NCBI GenBank assembly: GCA_025558075.1
Contig: JAHLKF010000017.1
Coordinates: forward strand, 62,001-126,000
DNA from: Gaertneriomyces semiglobifer
Lineage: Eukaryota > Chytridiomycota > Chytridiomycetes > Spizellomycetales > Spizellomycetaceae
Reading direction: 5' to 3'
Length of the DNA: 64,000 nt
Made by a program: the position numbers and the translations under genes. Position 1 is the stretch's first letter. Each line of letters begins with the position of its first letter. This document shows, in pieces, positions 44,983 to 56,759 of this stretch. A model generated the notes under the pieces. It saw only the letters and a list, made by a program, of their open reading frames with translations. It had not been told where the DNA came from and searched no databases.

Positions 44983-47741
44983 CTAGTCCTCGTCGCTATC
45001 TACAACACGCACTTTCTCTTTACCCTTCTGCGCCTTTGGCTTTTTAAGGATAGCATCGTCGTCATCAATGGCTGCGGCCGCTTTTAACCGGTTCTCTCTT
45101 AAATCTTTCAATGGATTTCGCACCGCTGTGTCTTGCTGCTTGATTCTTTCATAGGTAGCAATTGTTGGACCTCCCCAATAGAGTTTGACAACGGGCTTGA
45201 TTCCTATGGCAATGGTATGAGTTTTGACACTACATCTGATGGTATGATAAAATGTTGCTCACCTTTAGCCCTGCAAGCTGCCCTGGTTGCTCTTCGCGGA
45301 GGTGTTGGTACTCCATCCGTGACAGGGGTATCCACCTGTGCGGCCACTTTAGTCACGGGTGTGTGCATAGGCTGCTGCTTTCTGTCTTTCAGCTTGGCAA
45401 AGCCTTTCGTCTTCTTTTTTGACAACGGCGGTGACACTTCCTGCATATGTCGTGGAGGAGAGATGGGAGAGTTTTGAATACCTGCCAGCGGCGGGTGAGA
45501 AGCTGTACGATTCGGCGTCTTTGGGACAGGGTTGAGTGAAGGCGTTTGCGGCGACCTAAAATCATGACTGTTGTCTGCGTTTGTTTGTGGATAGTCTTCG
45601 TAGTTTTCTGACTCTGACAGAGGGTCGTCATACAGCTCTGCGAGACGGGTTGCACCAGCGAGGGAATCCTCCGATGCCCCAACTGCAGAACTAGGCCGAT
45701 GCTTGGACCTGCTGGTATCAACCCGGTCTGTCGTCTCCAACGAGACACGTGCTTTCGGGGCTGACTTCGTTATCGGCTGCCGCGGTGGTGTTTCAGCATT
45801 CCGGCCTACGTGGGAAGGTCTTGAGAGGGGAACTTCGGCTATCGCTTTCTGTACAGGGCGCCCCTTTCCGATGGGAATTGGCGATGGGGCCACGAGCGAG
45901 AGGTCGGGGTCATTGTCCATAACAAATGCATCACCTCGTTTCGGCATGTTTATTAAGTTAATGATTGGCGTTGCGGAGGTATCAACAATAGTTGACACAT
46001 CCGTTTCCTCCTGATCGTCATCGGCGTCATCCTCATGAAGGGGGCCCGCCCATGCATCAGGTGGAAGGGAAACATCCCAGTCCTCCATGCGCGTTACCGC
46101 ATTCCTCTCAGTTGGATACAGATCCAGGCGTATCAATCCGGATTCCGACTTACGTCTGGTATACGGCCGGTAGGCTTGCTCTTCAACGTCGCCCTTGTCT
46201 GTTGGCTCGTAAAGTAAGCCGTCCAGCACATTATCTGACACATCACTCTGTGCGAACGAGTACGACATCTCTCGGGTAGAGTGTTCAGATGTATGGCCCT
46301 CGTCCGACTCATACGACAGATCCTCTGAAGTAACCGCGGACACATCCCCAAAATTGCCCATCGACTCATCTGCATCACATCCGACAGACCAAATTGAACT
46401 CTTCCGTTGTCTTTGCTCCAATTCGGACCGCGAGCTCGACAGCAACTGGGAGGATGGCAGCTGTTTGTGCTGCTCCTTGGGTATTGGTGAGAAATGCACC
46501 GACTTACGCGGTTTGAGCTTCGTCGGCGGAGGCATCTGCTCAGTGGGACCCGGCACCATGCAAGTTTCATCGCGTAGTGTACTGTAACCTTGTTGCGGGA
46601 TTGTCCGCAGGGGTAGAGCTTGCTCTGACTCTGGAAGATGATCATCAGAAGGCTCGCTTGAAGTCACGCGCGATCGTTCGGGTAGCGGCCGACGTATAAC
46701 AGGTTCCTGGTATGCTCTAGCATCATGCTCACGGTCCAATTCGTCTCCCTCTTCCAAGCGGCCTACGGTGCTTCCTAAAGAAAGGCGCGATAGCTGTTTG
46801 GAAAGGTCTCTCGTCAGCTGTTCATGTTCAGAGTGCGATACTATCGCACGAATGGGAGACAAATCTCCGCCGGTCGATTTTCTTCCAATGATCTTTTCCG
46901 TATTCATAGCCAAAAGTTGTCCACCGAGAGACATCCGCGGAAGGCGGGGCGAATTCGGCGCTCCCGTATCGGCAACGCGCCGTTCCTCTAGATGAGCATC
47001 AACAGCTTCTGGACTTGGTCCCGGTGTTTGGGGCAAAATATCCTCGGGGCAAAACTGGTACTCCGCAAGGACTGGATCGTCGGGTTCATGGTCTGATGTT
47101 GAGGTAACAGGCACATTGCTTCCTTCGCCGTCGCTGTCGACCTCTCCAGTGGAACTGTCCGCACTACCAGACAATGGTACTGCTTGAATGGTAAAGGGAC
47201 GCTGCTTCGGCCGGTGCTTTCCGGTTGGTCGTCTTCGAGCCTGCACTTTGGCTGCATACTTTGACGGCAGACCACTCACCGAGTGCATCTGTTTCTCTTG
47301 CTGCAATGAATTCGCAATCCCAAATCCGGATTCCGTTCGCACTGGGTGCAACAACGGAGCTGTTGGTGCGTTGCCGGGCAAGTACGAATGCGGGCTCTCT
47401 TTTGTTGACGGCGTGAACATTCCAGGCGCGGATGCCTGCACTGGTGCGGGTAATATCCTTTCGCACGATTCATGAGACGCAGTAATTTTATCGCCGACGT
47501 TATCTACGGGTATTCCTGGTTCGCCGCGCATTACCGTCGGCATAACGGCAGGGTGTGGTTGCGGCTCGTCGGTTAGGCCCGTCTTACTGCGTACATCGAG
47601 TTGTTCTTCCGATTGCGATTCGCATACCGCGCCGGGAACTATCCGAAATACGCGCGGTTTAGCGTGATGTCCTCCTAAGGGACGCCGACGAGCATCCATT
47701 TTCTGCTGGTATTTGTCGGGTATAGTTGTTGCACCTGTCAT
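44983..47741 (-). CDS. Large disordered protein with a duplicated basic motif, function unknown
   Basis: Exons 45263-47741 and 44983-45203 (59-base intron) give 899 residues. Most is Ser/Pro/Asp/Glu-rich and disordered. A basic motif occurs twice: IPDKYQQKMDARRRPLGGHH at the N-terminus and LPSKYAAKVQARRRPTGKHR near residues 160-180, both followed by a K/R-x-x-F-x-I end. The C-terminus is basic with SP/TP sites, then an ordered-looking IKPVVKLYWGGPTIATYERI, then an acidic SDED end. Many SP/TP and RxxS sites suggest a phosphorylated nuclear protein. I recognise no orthologue. Confidence 0.65.
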
Positions 47742-48121
47742 GCCAAAGAGACTATGATTGTTCGTTACAAAAAACCCGGTATGAGCATCGGATGAGGTTT
47801 AAACTCCGTCAAAACTCTCGAACTCACCCAAGTTAGTACTAATAACGTATACGACTCGGATAGCCGGCCAACTTTCTACATATTCCTCTACTCCGTGAAG
47901 AACCGTCATTCGCAGCAAAAAGTGTCAGTTTGTTCGCACGCGTTCGCGCTGTCCAGCGCTCGGACTATCGCACGTTTTATTTCAGTGGTGATATAAGAAA
48001 TTAAACATAAATTTCATAACAGATTCTCAAATATTTCAGGTACCCGCCCGGGTTTTCCGCTGCAACTCATCACTTTTGGCACTATTGTCGCTCAAACCAA
48101 ACACAAATCCTATGGAACAAA
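47742..48121. promoter_or_regulatory. Divergent promoter region between the disordered protein and Arp9
   Basis: 380 bases between two divergent start codons. An upstream ATG at 48112, out of frame with the Arp9 start, would begin a short overlapping frame (about 25 codons) and could damp translation. Confidence 0.45.
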
Positions 48122-49738
48122 ATGATATTGCAGCCTGTAGATTCAAAGCTCATTGTGCTCGAGACCGGTTCTCTCAACACAAAATGTGGTTATGTTGATC
48201 ATACGCAACCGCCGGAAGTGGTAGGTCAATAATTCAACGATCTGCTCATGCTGGCGTTTAAACTACTGGCAAATATAGGTAATACCCACGGTAGCAGGCA
48301 GAAGGCTCCGAAAGCGTCAAGCACCTAGTTTGGACTTGTCGATTGTTGATGATCTCCCTTCAGCTCCCCAGACGGCGCCTGCTTCTCCCATGAGAGTTAC
48401 TGAAGAGCCTCAAAGCACAGGTGATGAGAGCATAAAAGCTGAAGACAACGGAGGCCTCGTAGGGGCAGAGGCAGAAGGAGAACCAGAGTTTGAGACTGTT
48501 TATTACTGTGGGCAACAGTTGAAGGATGAGCTATCGTCAGCTGGAGGGAATGACGATGAATCCTGGAAGGGAGTTGTTCAACCAATTGAAAATGGCATAG
48601 TAACGGACTGGGAGGCTACAGCGGCTTTATGGTGAGTCTGCTTTCGTTCTCTCCAACATAGTGATCCGTGCGCTTATTTCTACCGTTCAGGAAGCAGATC
48701 CTCATGCGTGAACTGCAAAAGCCGATCAAGCGAGCACGAAACAATTGGGCCTTGATGCTGGCAGTTCCGCTAACCTGGAGTAAAGATGATTACATGAGGG
48801 CAACTCAAATTGTTTTTGAGGAGCTGAATATGTTGGCATTCGCCATCATTGAACAACCGCTCACTGCATTATATGGATGCAATTTGCAAACTGGACTCGT
48901 CATTGATATAGGCCATGAGACGACGGACATAACACCTATCCTGGAGAATCTCATTATTCGAGAAGCTGCAAAGACTATACCAATTGGAGGAAAGCATATC
49001 GAAGAAGTCCTTTTAAATATGCTCCGAGAAGATGAACAATTTGTCGCAGCCCTCGGAGACAAAGCGCTCGACCTTGAGCTGGCGCGTCATATCAAACAGG
49101 AACACGCCGAGGTCAAGCCAGACACAATCGTCGTCACACCGAACCCTAAAGACGTTATTACGGTGAAAATCAATGACAAAGAGGTTGGTGGGGACTTCCG
49201 TTTAACCTCTTTCACTCCTTGCTGAACTGATGTCGTGCAGGTGCCACTTGGACCTGCACGTTATGGTTGTACGAACGTTCTTTTTGATCCCACGGCATAC
49301 GGATACCGTAGTCTCTCCATCGCCGAAGCAGTGTATCTGAGCGTTTCAACCGCATGTGATCCAGTCTCACGGCCCTCCCTCTGGGAAAACATCGTCGTCA
49401 CAGGAGGATGTTGCCATCTGCGTGGCATCAAGCAAAGGCTAGAAAATGAGTTCGCGAATATGATTGCGGCAAGTGAGACTAGCAATGAATATCAGAGCAA
49501 GGACATACGATGGAGGGACATCCCAGATTATATATTGAGTTACAAGGAACGGCCGGGAGATGCCGGCTTCCTTGGTGCGAATATTGTCGCCAAGGTTGGT
49601 CTTTTCAGTTTTCCCATTGACATTCCTACCGTGACCTAACTTCTTGATACGCAGCTCATGTTTATATCAAACGGCGGCTTCGTGCATAAGAACGATTACA
49701 GCGAGGTCGGCCCGATGTCGATCCATCTGAAGCAGTAG
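48122..49738 (+). CDS. ARP9: Actin-related protein 9 (SWI/SNF-RSC subunit)
   Basis: Five exons: 48122-48220, 48279-48631, 48691-49183, 49241-49594 and 49655-49738; all junctions are in phase, giving 460 residues. The start reads KLIVLETGSLNTKCGYV, an altered actin phosphate-1 loop. Then come VVQPIENGIVTDWEA, LAVPLTWSKDDYMRATQIVF, LVIDIGHETTDITPI (phosphate 2), IPIGGKHIEEVLLNML, WENIVVTGGCCHLRGIKQ (adenosine part) and FLGANIVAKLMF with a short end. This order and wording match Arp9 of yeast chromatin remodellers rather than Arp4/6/8. An Asp/Glu-rich insert follows the N-terminus. The nucleus is the expected location. Confidence 0.83.
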
Positions 49739-49843
49739 CAATGGCATTTGCCAATGTAGAGTAGATAAAGTGCTAACTATCCTGTACATAGTCTTACCCG
49801 AAGGAGGCTGAATAATAGCTGGCCGAACTCTCAGTAAACGAGC

Positions 49844-51129
49844 TCACGCATTGCCGTTGCCAAATCGAGCCTGGGCGAGCTTCTTCAGCATGTCCATCGT
49901 GCCTTCCTCTTTCCTGCGATGATCTCTCAAACGTTCGTCCATAACAGTTCGCTTCTCCTCCTGGCGCTCCGCTCGCCTGTCCTGTTTGCGTCTTTCAGCA
50001 GCTCTGAAGGCATCAATACTGGATCCACCCATCAGATCCTCATCACGCAGTTCCATATCGACATCACGGTCAGCCCGTGAACGGTGAAAATCCGTTTGCG
50101 CGCGCCGTTTAGCCAACATAGCCTCACGACCCGTCTCTCTTGGTGCTAATTCGTCCAATACGACTTCCTGATCTTTGCGCAACCTTCGTGCTTGTCTATG
50201 TCTGTCTTCGCGGTCCCGCTCTGCCACATCACGCTCTACATGCAGATTATTAAATCAAGTAGTTGAGTACCAGGCGTGATCGCAAACAATGCGAACCTTC
50301 ATCTCTCTCCCATTTCCCTTTTCCTTTTGAATCTCGCGCTTCAGCACGCTCACGATCCCTTCGTTCAGTGGCATCCATCGGTCTCGTGAGTTGCCCCTCC
50401 GCCTTAGTTAAACTCTCCACCGAATCCCGAACCGAAACAAGCTCATCCTCGTTCTGATTGTGACATTGAATGAGAGACCAATTTGGGCCAAAATAAGCGT
50501 CAGCAACGACATACTTACCAAGTTCTTGAAATTCCATTTGTGTCCCGTACGTTGCGAAGCCTGCAGATCAGTCGAAGCAATTCCGGAATAGTATTTCTCT
50601 GAGGCAGTTATAAACTATCAGTTTGGCCTTTCGGCAAGAAAAGGATCAATCACTTACTGTCCAATTTGCCTTTATTCCATCGTTTCACGAACTGGAGAGG
50701 AACAAATGTCATTCTTGGTGCCACAGACGGCATCGCACTCAACAACTACCTTGTCGAAATAGCTTCGTGCTTCAGAGCCTTTCAAATCATTGAAATATAC
50801 ACCTTTAGACTGTGCAACGAGAGTGAGTTTTCGTTCTGAACTGTTTTTCATCGTGGCTTCACAAACCTCGCTCAACCACAATTGGAATTCTGGAGATTTG
50901 TTGAAATAGGCATCACTGTCAATTGCTATATTGATCCCGGCCTTAGTCAACGATATGCGGATTGCATACCTTCCTCAGCTGATTAACACATGCCTGGCTG
51001 ACCGAACCTGGTCTCGTCCCCATCACTATCATCATCGCGGTCTCTGTGATGACGACCGCGGTGCCGACTGCCTCTGCCTTCGCGCTGGCCGGTTGGTGAC
51101 CGAGAAGAATGTCGTTTATGATGGCCCAT
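49844..51129 (-). CDS. SCI1-like (style cell-cycle inhibitor family) nuclear protein
   Basis: Seven exons: 51003-51129, 50867-50925, 50809-50750, 50691-50658, 50598-50519, 50453-50297 and 50235-49844. All joins are in phase and give 302 residues. The N-terminus is Arg/His/Ser-rich (MGHHKRHSSRSPTGQREGR). The conserved core then reads YFNKSPEFQLWLSE, KGVYFNDLKGSEARSYFDKF, VKRWNKGKLDKKYYSGI and RTGHKWNFKNL, as in the plant SCI1 family and its unnamed eukaryotic relatives. The C-terminal half is highly charged, with DLMGG and TMDMLKKLAQARFG at the end. A role with the splicing or nucleolar machinery is assumed for the family. The second and third introns were chosen from several possible donors. 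Confidence 0.72.
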
Positions 51130-51358
51130 TATCCCGCGGATGTATACTTTACTGGCAACGTTTGGATTTTGCAGATCCCACCGAAAAAGCAGGTCTTACA
51201 TTTACGGGGAGCCGCGTGTCACTTTAGTTACATAGAGGGTACATAAACAAACATAAATACGGGCCAGTGTTGCCAAGGAACCTCCTATCTATTCAGGTCG
51301 TTACCGTCCGTGTGCCATCTCGTCCTGTGCAAGCACCAGTATCTAAGGGATCTGAATG

Positions 51359-53437
51359 TTAGAATAGCAATAACAGCACAAAATCGTCGCGAATGGTCAC
51401 CTTTGACGCTTCCCCAACGATCTCTGTCACCTCCTTCATTCGCGTTTCCACCTTCTTCTCCAAGTCCAGTACTTCTTTCGGACACAGTAGAACGCTTCCT
51501 AAGGAGTACTCCATGACAGAATTGACAAGCTTTTCTCGAGCAGCTTTCCTATACAAGCGATCAGATACTTGAGGGCCTCAAGCAATACGTCAAACCTTAC
51601 ATTTCATCCATTAATCCGTCCATCTCTGCTCCATCGCGGTCGGCCCTGCCAGCTTTTTCTGCCAGATCTCGCGCTTGTTCCACAAGTGTAGAAAACGAGG
51701 AAACTGTCGCCCTTGCAGATGGCGTATGGATCTCATCATCTGATGTCAAAAGGATCAGCATACGCTAAGGACGTGTCTTGACAAGCTAATCCACTCACCA
51801 TCACTTAGCGCTTGCTTTACCAGAGCCATAAACATATCCCGACCATCGACTATGTCCTTTTGGTCATTGTTACGTTCCGGTACAGCCATTTCCGCCTACG
51901 CCAATGTAAGTATGGTAACAGGCTGCATGTAACGGAAATGAGCACGCACTCGGGGTCCTTGCACGGCTTCTAGTTCCCGCTTTACACTTTCCAGGAGGTG
52001 TGCTTGCGTTCGGAGCTTTTGATGCTCAGAACCCACGATGGACAGAACCATCTGCAGCCGCGCATATTGCTTCAGCAAAACTGCGAGAGCCTCACTAATC
52101 CTCGTCTTCGTTGCATTCAATCTCTCTTCTTCGTCGCGCGTTGCAATTTTCAACAAGCCCCCTTTTAGCTTTAGAGTTGCTATCTTATCCCACACGTCGC
52201 CGATTTCCGAAGATAAAAGGTCAATATCCTGTCTAACAACGGCGGCTTCCGTTTGTATGGCTTCCTGTTCGGAAATGTCCATTAAGTTGGACAGCGAGGC
52301 CTGAGGTCCAAGTGCCGATAGTTCCGCCCTGAAGTTGTCCAACTTCTTCAGCGCTTCGTGGTGCCTCAGCTTAGCGTGGAGATGCTCTCGTTCGGTGAGC
52401 GGGTATAACTTGATAAGGCGATGTAATTCTGCCAAGGAATTTCTTGGCGTGCATTGGCTTTCATCTCCTCTGATAATGTGACTCACGATCTTTGCAACGC
52501 TTTCGTTCACCTCACCGTCAAGTTCCTCGGTGTACTTCTCTACCATCGCATCCATGACTTCTTCTTCGGCGCAAACATAGTCGCCTATTTCACCCTCGCT
52601 TTGGCAATAGAATACTTTATCATTTTCTATCAACGCCTGCAAGTTTTGTATTGTTGACGCTATTTCCGATAGTACTGCGTCGATCTGAAGTTCATGTGAG
52701 CACCAGTGGTAGCATCGTACTGTCCAAAATCTACTCACTCGGACTGATATGTTACTTATTTCACTAGAGAGTTGATTTAGTTTATCATCGGCGGCGTGGG
52801 ATTGTTGCTGGATATTTCGATGCCGTGTCTGCAAGGATACGTCTTCGTGCCTAATAGCACAGATCAATAATGAGGGCTTACAGGGAACTGCACAGATTAC
52901 TTACTCCAACTTCTCGGTGCGACGTTCAATGGTTTTACATTGATCCTCTTTTATTTTGAGTTCCTGCTCGAGCCTTCTGATATCTTCCCTTGAAGACCGA
53001 AAAGGCGATCAGTATAGCTCAGCCGAACGTAAGGCGTATCCTCCAGGTACTCACTCAATGCACTGTACTGACTCAAGATCATCGTCCTCCTCGTAGTCAT
53101 CATCGTATGACCCCAAATCCACATCGCCCGCCCACGCTTGCAATTCTTTCCAACTGACATTGAAGTTAGTCGAGGGCCATGACGGAGTTCCAACTTACAA
53201 AGAACATACATACGCCTCCGACTCTGCCTTGCTCAGGACATCCCACCCTCTCCAACACTTTTCCCCTTTGGTTTCGAAGGATTCGGCCAGCCATTTGATG
53301 AATGGTCTCTTTTTCTCATTTGCTAACGCGTTTTTCAGCACAACTCCCAGTGGAACTTGACCTCGTTGATGAACGTAGTGATGCTGTTGCAGGAAGGATG
53401 TCAAAGATGACACTGGATCTTTCGGTTCTGATATCAT
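51359..53437 (-). CDS. HAUS3: HAUS augmin-like complex subunit 3
   Basis: Eight exons: 53437-53199, 53153-53055, 52988-52905, 52850-52739, 52684-51950, 51895-51799, 51739-51601 and 51548-51359, about 564 residues, close to the usual 600. The N-terminal domain PFIKWLAESFETKGEKCWRG then VLSKAESEAYV matches the HAUS3 N-terminal fold. The remainder is long coiled coil (DKLNQLSSEISNISV, ERLNATKTRISEALAVLLKQ). Augmin recruits gamma-tubulin to spindle microtubules for branching nucleation. The very end is uncertain: a 49-base intron with a TTCTAAC branch (51408-51360 region) would end the protein at 51343 with only two more residues. HAUS3 identity rests on the N-terminal domain, size and coiled coil. 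Confidence 0.65.
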
Positions 53438-53767
53438 TGCGAGATCATGTATACAGGGCGCTTTTCCTACAAGTGTTACAGGGCTTTATGCCTGAAATTT
53501 GAGAAAATCCCCTGGCGCGTGTCCGCTGCTGTCCGATGCTGCTTACCTAAGCGCACTCCGATTCACGGTGCGACGTTCCGTGTCTTTCGCTTTTGAGTCC
53601 TGGGGTATTCCTATTCAACTTTGCATTTTCTTGACATTTGTTTATTACATTCCACCCACCGGAACTCTACATCATCTCTTTCATTTAAAGGCTTCCTTCA
53701 GGCTTGCTTTGCTGGTGAGGCCAACCCTATAGAATTGATAGACATAGACTTGGTCAAGGGTTTCACC

Positions 53768-55529
53768 ATGGCCAAAGCGCAGCTAGCATCACTCTTCTTT
53801 GGCCTTCTGGCTGTGCCCACCGTATTCGCCAGCGCTGCTGATAGAGAGTTTGATGTGTCCCGCCACTTGGGTAGCAAAAGCCCATATCATTTCCGCACTG
53901 GGTTCGAAACGCCCACTCTCACACCGGTACCCCAGGAATGTAAGCTTGAGCAAGTCCAGCTGGTAGGTTTTATTTCAGTGCCTCCTCTTCTGTTCTAGAT
54001 TGACCCGACATTTCCATAGATTGGGCGCCATGGGACTCGCAACCCGTCGGTAAAGGAAATCCTCTCCTTTGACGCACTTGTATCTTTCTTCCGCCAAAAT
54101 ATGAACATGGTAAACGGACATCAGTGGATAGCCAACTGGACCAACCCATTCGTACCAGAGGATAATAACCTGCTTGCACCTGTGGGTGTGGACGAGTTGT
54201 ACTGGATAGGACGTCGAGCGAAACAACGCTATCATAGTCTCTTTGGAGATGAGCCATACAACCCACATGTATACAAATTTCGAAGCTCCACCACATCGAG
54301 AACCGGTATGAGTGGAAGTGCATTTGCTGGTGGATTTTTTGAAGGAGCTGAAGGATCTTGCAAGTATCAAGTGAGTGTCAGTCTTGACCCTCGTGGGCGC
54401 TTCTCCGCAAGTCCCTCACTCTGATGTCCGATTATAGTCTGTGTATCAATACACCATTCCCCAGACTCAAGACTACGAGTTAATGCCTAAATGGGCTTGC
54501 CCCAACTGGCAAACGATCGTTGGTGATGACCCTTTCTTAGCCGAGGAGGTTCACGAATGGGTGGACGCTCACATGCCGGACATTGTAGCGCGAGTGCGGG
54601 CGGCGCTAACCCGTCCTCAAGCACCGGAGCTCGCTATTACGGCTGCTCACATCAAAGCGATATATCGTGCCTGTGCTTTCGAAGTGTCAGCTTTTGACCG
54701 CAAGGATACTTGGTGTACCATCCTCACTCCGGACGAAGTTCAACTGTTGGAATACCTGGACGATATGGAACACTACTGGGATCTCGCCTATGGTTATGAG
54801 TTCAATCGGCATGCTGGATGCGCTCTTGCTACCGACGTTGTAAACGAAATGCGTGATATGATTGATGGCCGTAGCAGGACTAAGGGTGTTTTCCGGTTTG
54901 GTCACGCAGAGACGAACGTTTTTCTTATGGATATATTCGGCCTTTATTATGATGAATCGCACCTTTTTGCCAACTCTACCGAGAAGCATCTACATGATCG
55001 AAAGTTCCGTTTGAGTGAAATCATGCCGTTTGCGGGGAACTGGTTCATTGAGCTGTACGGTTGTGGCGATTCAAAGTTTGTTAGAGTGCTGTTGAACGAA
55101 CAAGAAGAAATATTGCCTGGCTGCGAAAGTTCCTTGTGCCCGTACGAGACTTTCCTGAAAGTGGTGGGTGACGACTACGGGTGCGATTTCAAAGAACTAT
55201 GCGGTTTGGATACCTGTGAAACAGACGCCGCTTGGTCCACTTGGAAAAGTGGTTCCAAGTATGGACATCGCACTTCCGAAAACCATGCGAATAGGGCAGG
55301 GAAGAATGGGAAGCACACCAAGCATGATAAGCACGGAAATTATGGTACCAATGATCATCATAAGGACAAGGTTGACCATCAAAACAGGCACCGTAAATAT
55401 CACGGGAAACACAAGAATAAGAAAGTACACGGGGATCAGAAACACGTAGAGGAAGTACAGGCGACCCAAAATGTTGATTCACAAGCCTACTCTCAGTACC
55501 AGCGCCCTGCCCTCGTCCTGCAACAGTAA
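53768..55529 (+). CDS. Secreted histidine acid phosphatase of the MINPP type, with His/Lys-rich tail
   Basis: Exons 53768-53962, 54020-54370 and 54438-55529 give 545 residues. A signal peptide (MAKAQLASLFFGLLAVPTVF) is followed by EQVQL/IGRHGTRNPS with the catalytic RHG motif, and later FRFGHAETNVFLMD with the HAE proton donor of multiple inositol polyphosphate phosphatases rather than the HD of fungal phytases. Cysteine pairs near the end (CDFKELCGLDTC) fit an extracellular or ER-lumen protein. The last about 90 residues form an unusual low-complexity His/Lys/Asn/Gly tail (SENHANRAGKNGKHTKHDKH and on). The expected activity is removal of phosphates from inositol phosphates or from 2,3-bisphosphoglycerate. 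Confidence 0.85.
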
Positions 55530-55624
55530 ACATGTAGGCGTAGAGTAGAAAAACAAAAACATTTACATAGAAAAGGCACAGCCATAGGCATTCTTCAGGG
55601 AGATAATCATCGATCGTAAGTCCG
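55530..55624. other. Short convergent intergenic gap
   Basis: 95 bases between the stop codons of two convergent genes (MINPP-like and Yippee). Nothing further is seen. Confidence 0.5.
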
Positions 55625-56280
55625 CTAGATGTTAGATGTGTCTGTGAATACCTCGAGCAACGTTCGTTCTAAGATGAATTTGCCTGCAAGCCGGTTGGTT
55701 TGCATGCGCCCAAAAAGTTCGCTATGCAGATTACACACCTTCCTTGTACTTTTGTGACTCATCTTCTGCTCTCTCCTGCGTTACATGACAGGGTTCTGTT
55801 AGATACAGTATCCATAAGGCATGCTTCAACAGCGACTTACATATTTCCATCCCAATAACTCTCGGCAATTTGTGCAATATATGTCTTTTACTGGCAAGAC
55901 ATCACGGGTCAACGCATGCTGAGATTCTTAGAGACCACAGAGTACTACCTGTGTGATGTCCCGTAGTCATTGGTCTGTCTTCTGGTTCACCTTCAATGAT
56001 GTTCACTACTTCGTCAAACAACCATGCTTTTCCGTGGTGTCCTATTGACATCTTCGTCAAACATACATTCCCGCAGTAGGGTTATCCGAGTGTCGCGACT
56101 AACCTTGAAAGGCCTATCATACAATTTCAATATCAGAAATACTTGCATTCATGAATTTGTCACTGAGAATTTGACAGTTACCTTTGACACCAGAGCCTCG
56201 CTGTGAGAGACATGCGTTTTGCATTTGCAACAAAATACTCTTGGGTAACCGTCCAGAAACCTTTTATAGACTATCCCCAT
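55625..56280 (-). CDS. Yippee-like zinc-binding protein
   Basis: Six exons: 56280-56182, 56113-56104, 56041-55949, 55890-55841, 55775-55739 and 55683-55625, exactly 115 residues. The Yippee fold is complete: RVFCCKCKTHVSHSEALVSK, AFQGHHGKAWLFDEVVNI, RPMTTGHHTVKDIYC with TNCRELLGWKY, and ESQKYKEGKFILERTLL. The two CxxC pairs bind zinc. The second exon is only 10 bases (GCC TTT CAA G) and supplies AFQ of the invariant block; without it the protein cannot be read. Yippee proteins are small conserved nuclear or centrosomal proteins of unclear function, related to the cereblon thalidomide-binding fold. Confidence 0.88.
56104..56113 (-). other. 10-base coding exon of the Yippee gene
   Basis: GCCTTTCAAG lies between an acceptor (ATGATAG) and a donor (GTTAGT) and is required to read SKAFQGHHGKAWLF across two introns of 68 and 62 bases. 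Reading frame and family conservation agree. Confidence 0.82.
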
Positions 56281-56759
56281 AGCCGTTCCCTGCTGCTTCT
56301 TGATCTTGCAGTCACCTCTAATAAACAAGTGACGAGTTGCTGTTGTTCGCTGTGGCCTTCTCCACAAGTTGTCAACGCGTGGAGGTCAGCTTGTCATAAC
56401 AGTGATTGATAAAGAAGCCGTCAATTGTGAATCATCCTCAGCAGTGTGTGTGAGGGGCAGCACACCTGTAAACAGAGCAGAATGCGCTGTTTGCGACGAT
56501 GAGGTTCCGCTCAGACTGGCCACACCCAGAGTGCTAACGTGGGAGGTGCGGCTGTAAAGCGAAAACGGAAATGTGCTCTTCATGTGTCAACTCATCTTAC
56601 AACAAACCACAGTCCTCTTGCATTAGTTGCATACGCCAAGATCTAGCTGCTCTACCTATCCGTCGCTCTACAAAACTAACTTGTGCGGCAATCAACGTCA
56701 ACTACATATGTGCAAATAATCAGGCCCGTCGATACAGTTTATCCTCGAGGTTGAGATCG
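56281..56759. other. Intergenic, no gene
   Basis: Between the Yippee start and the 3' end of the second SH3 gene, both on the minus strand. Only short frames. Confidence 0.5.
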
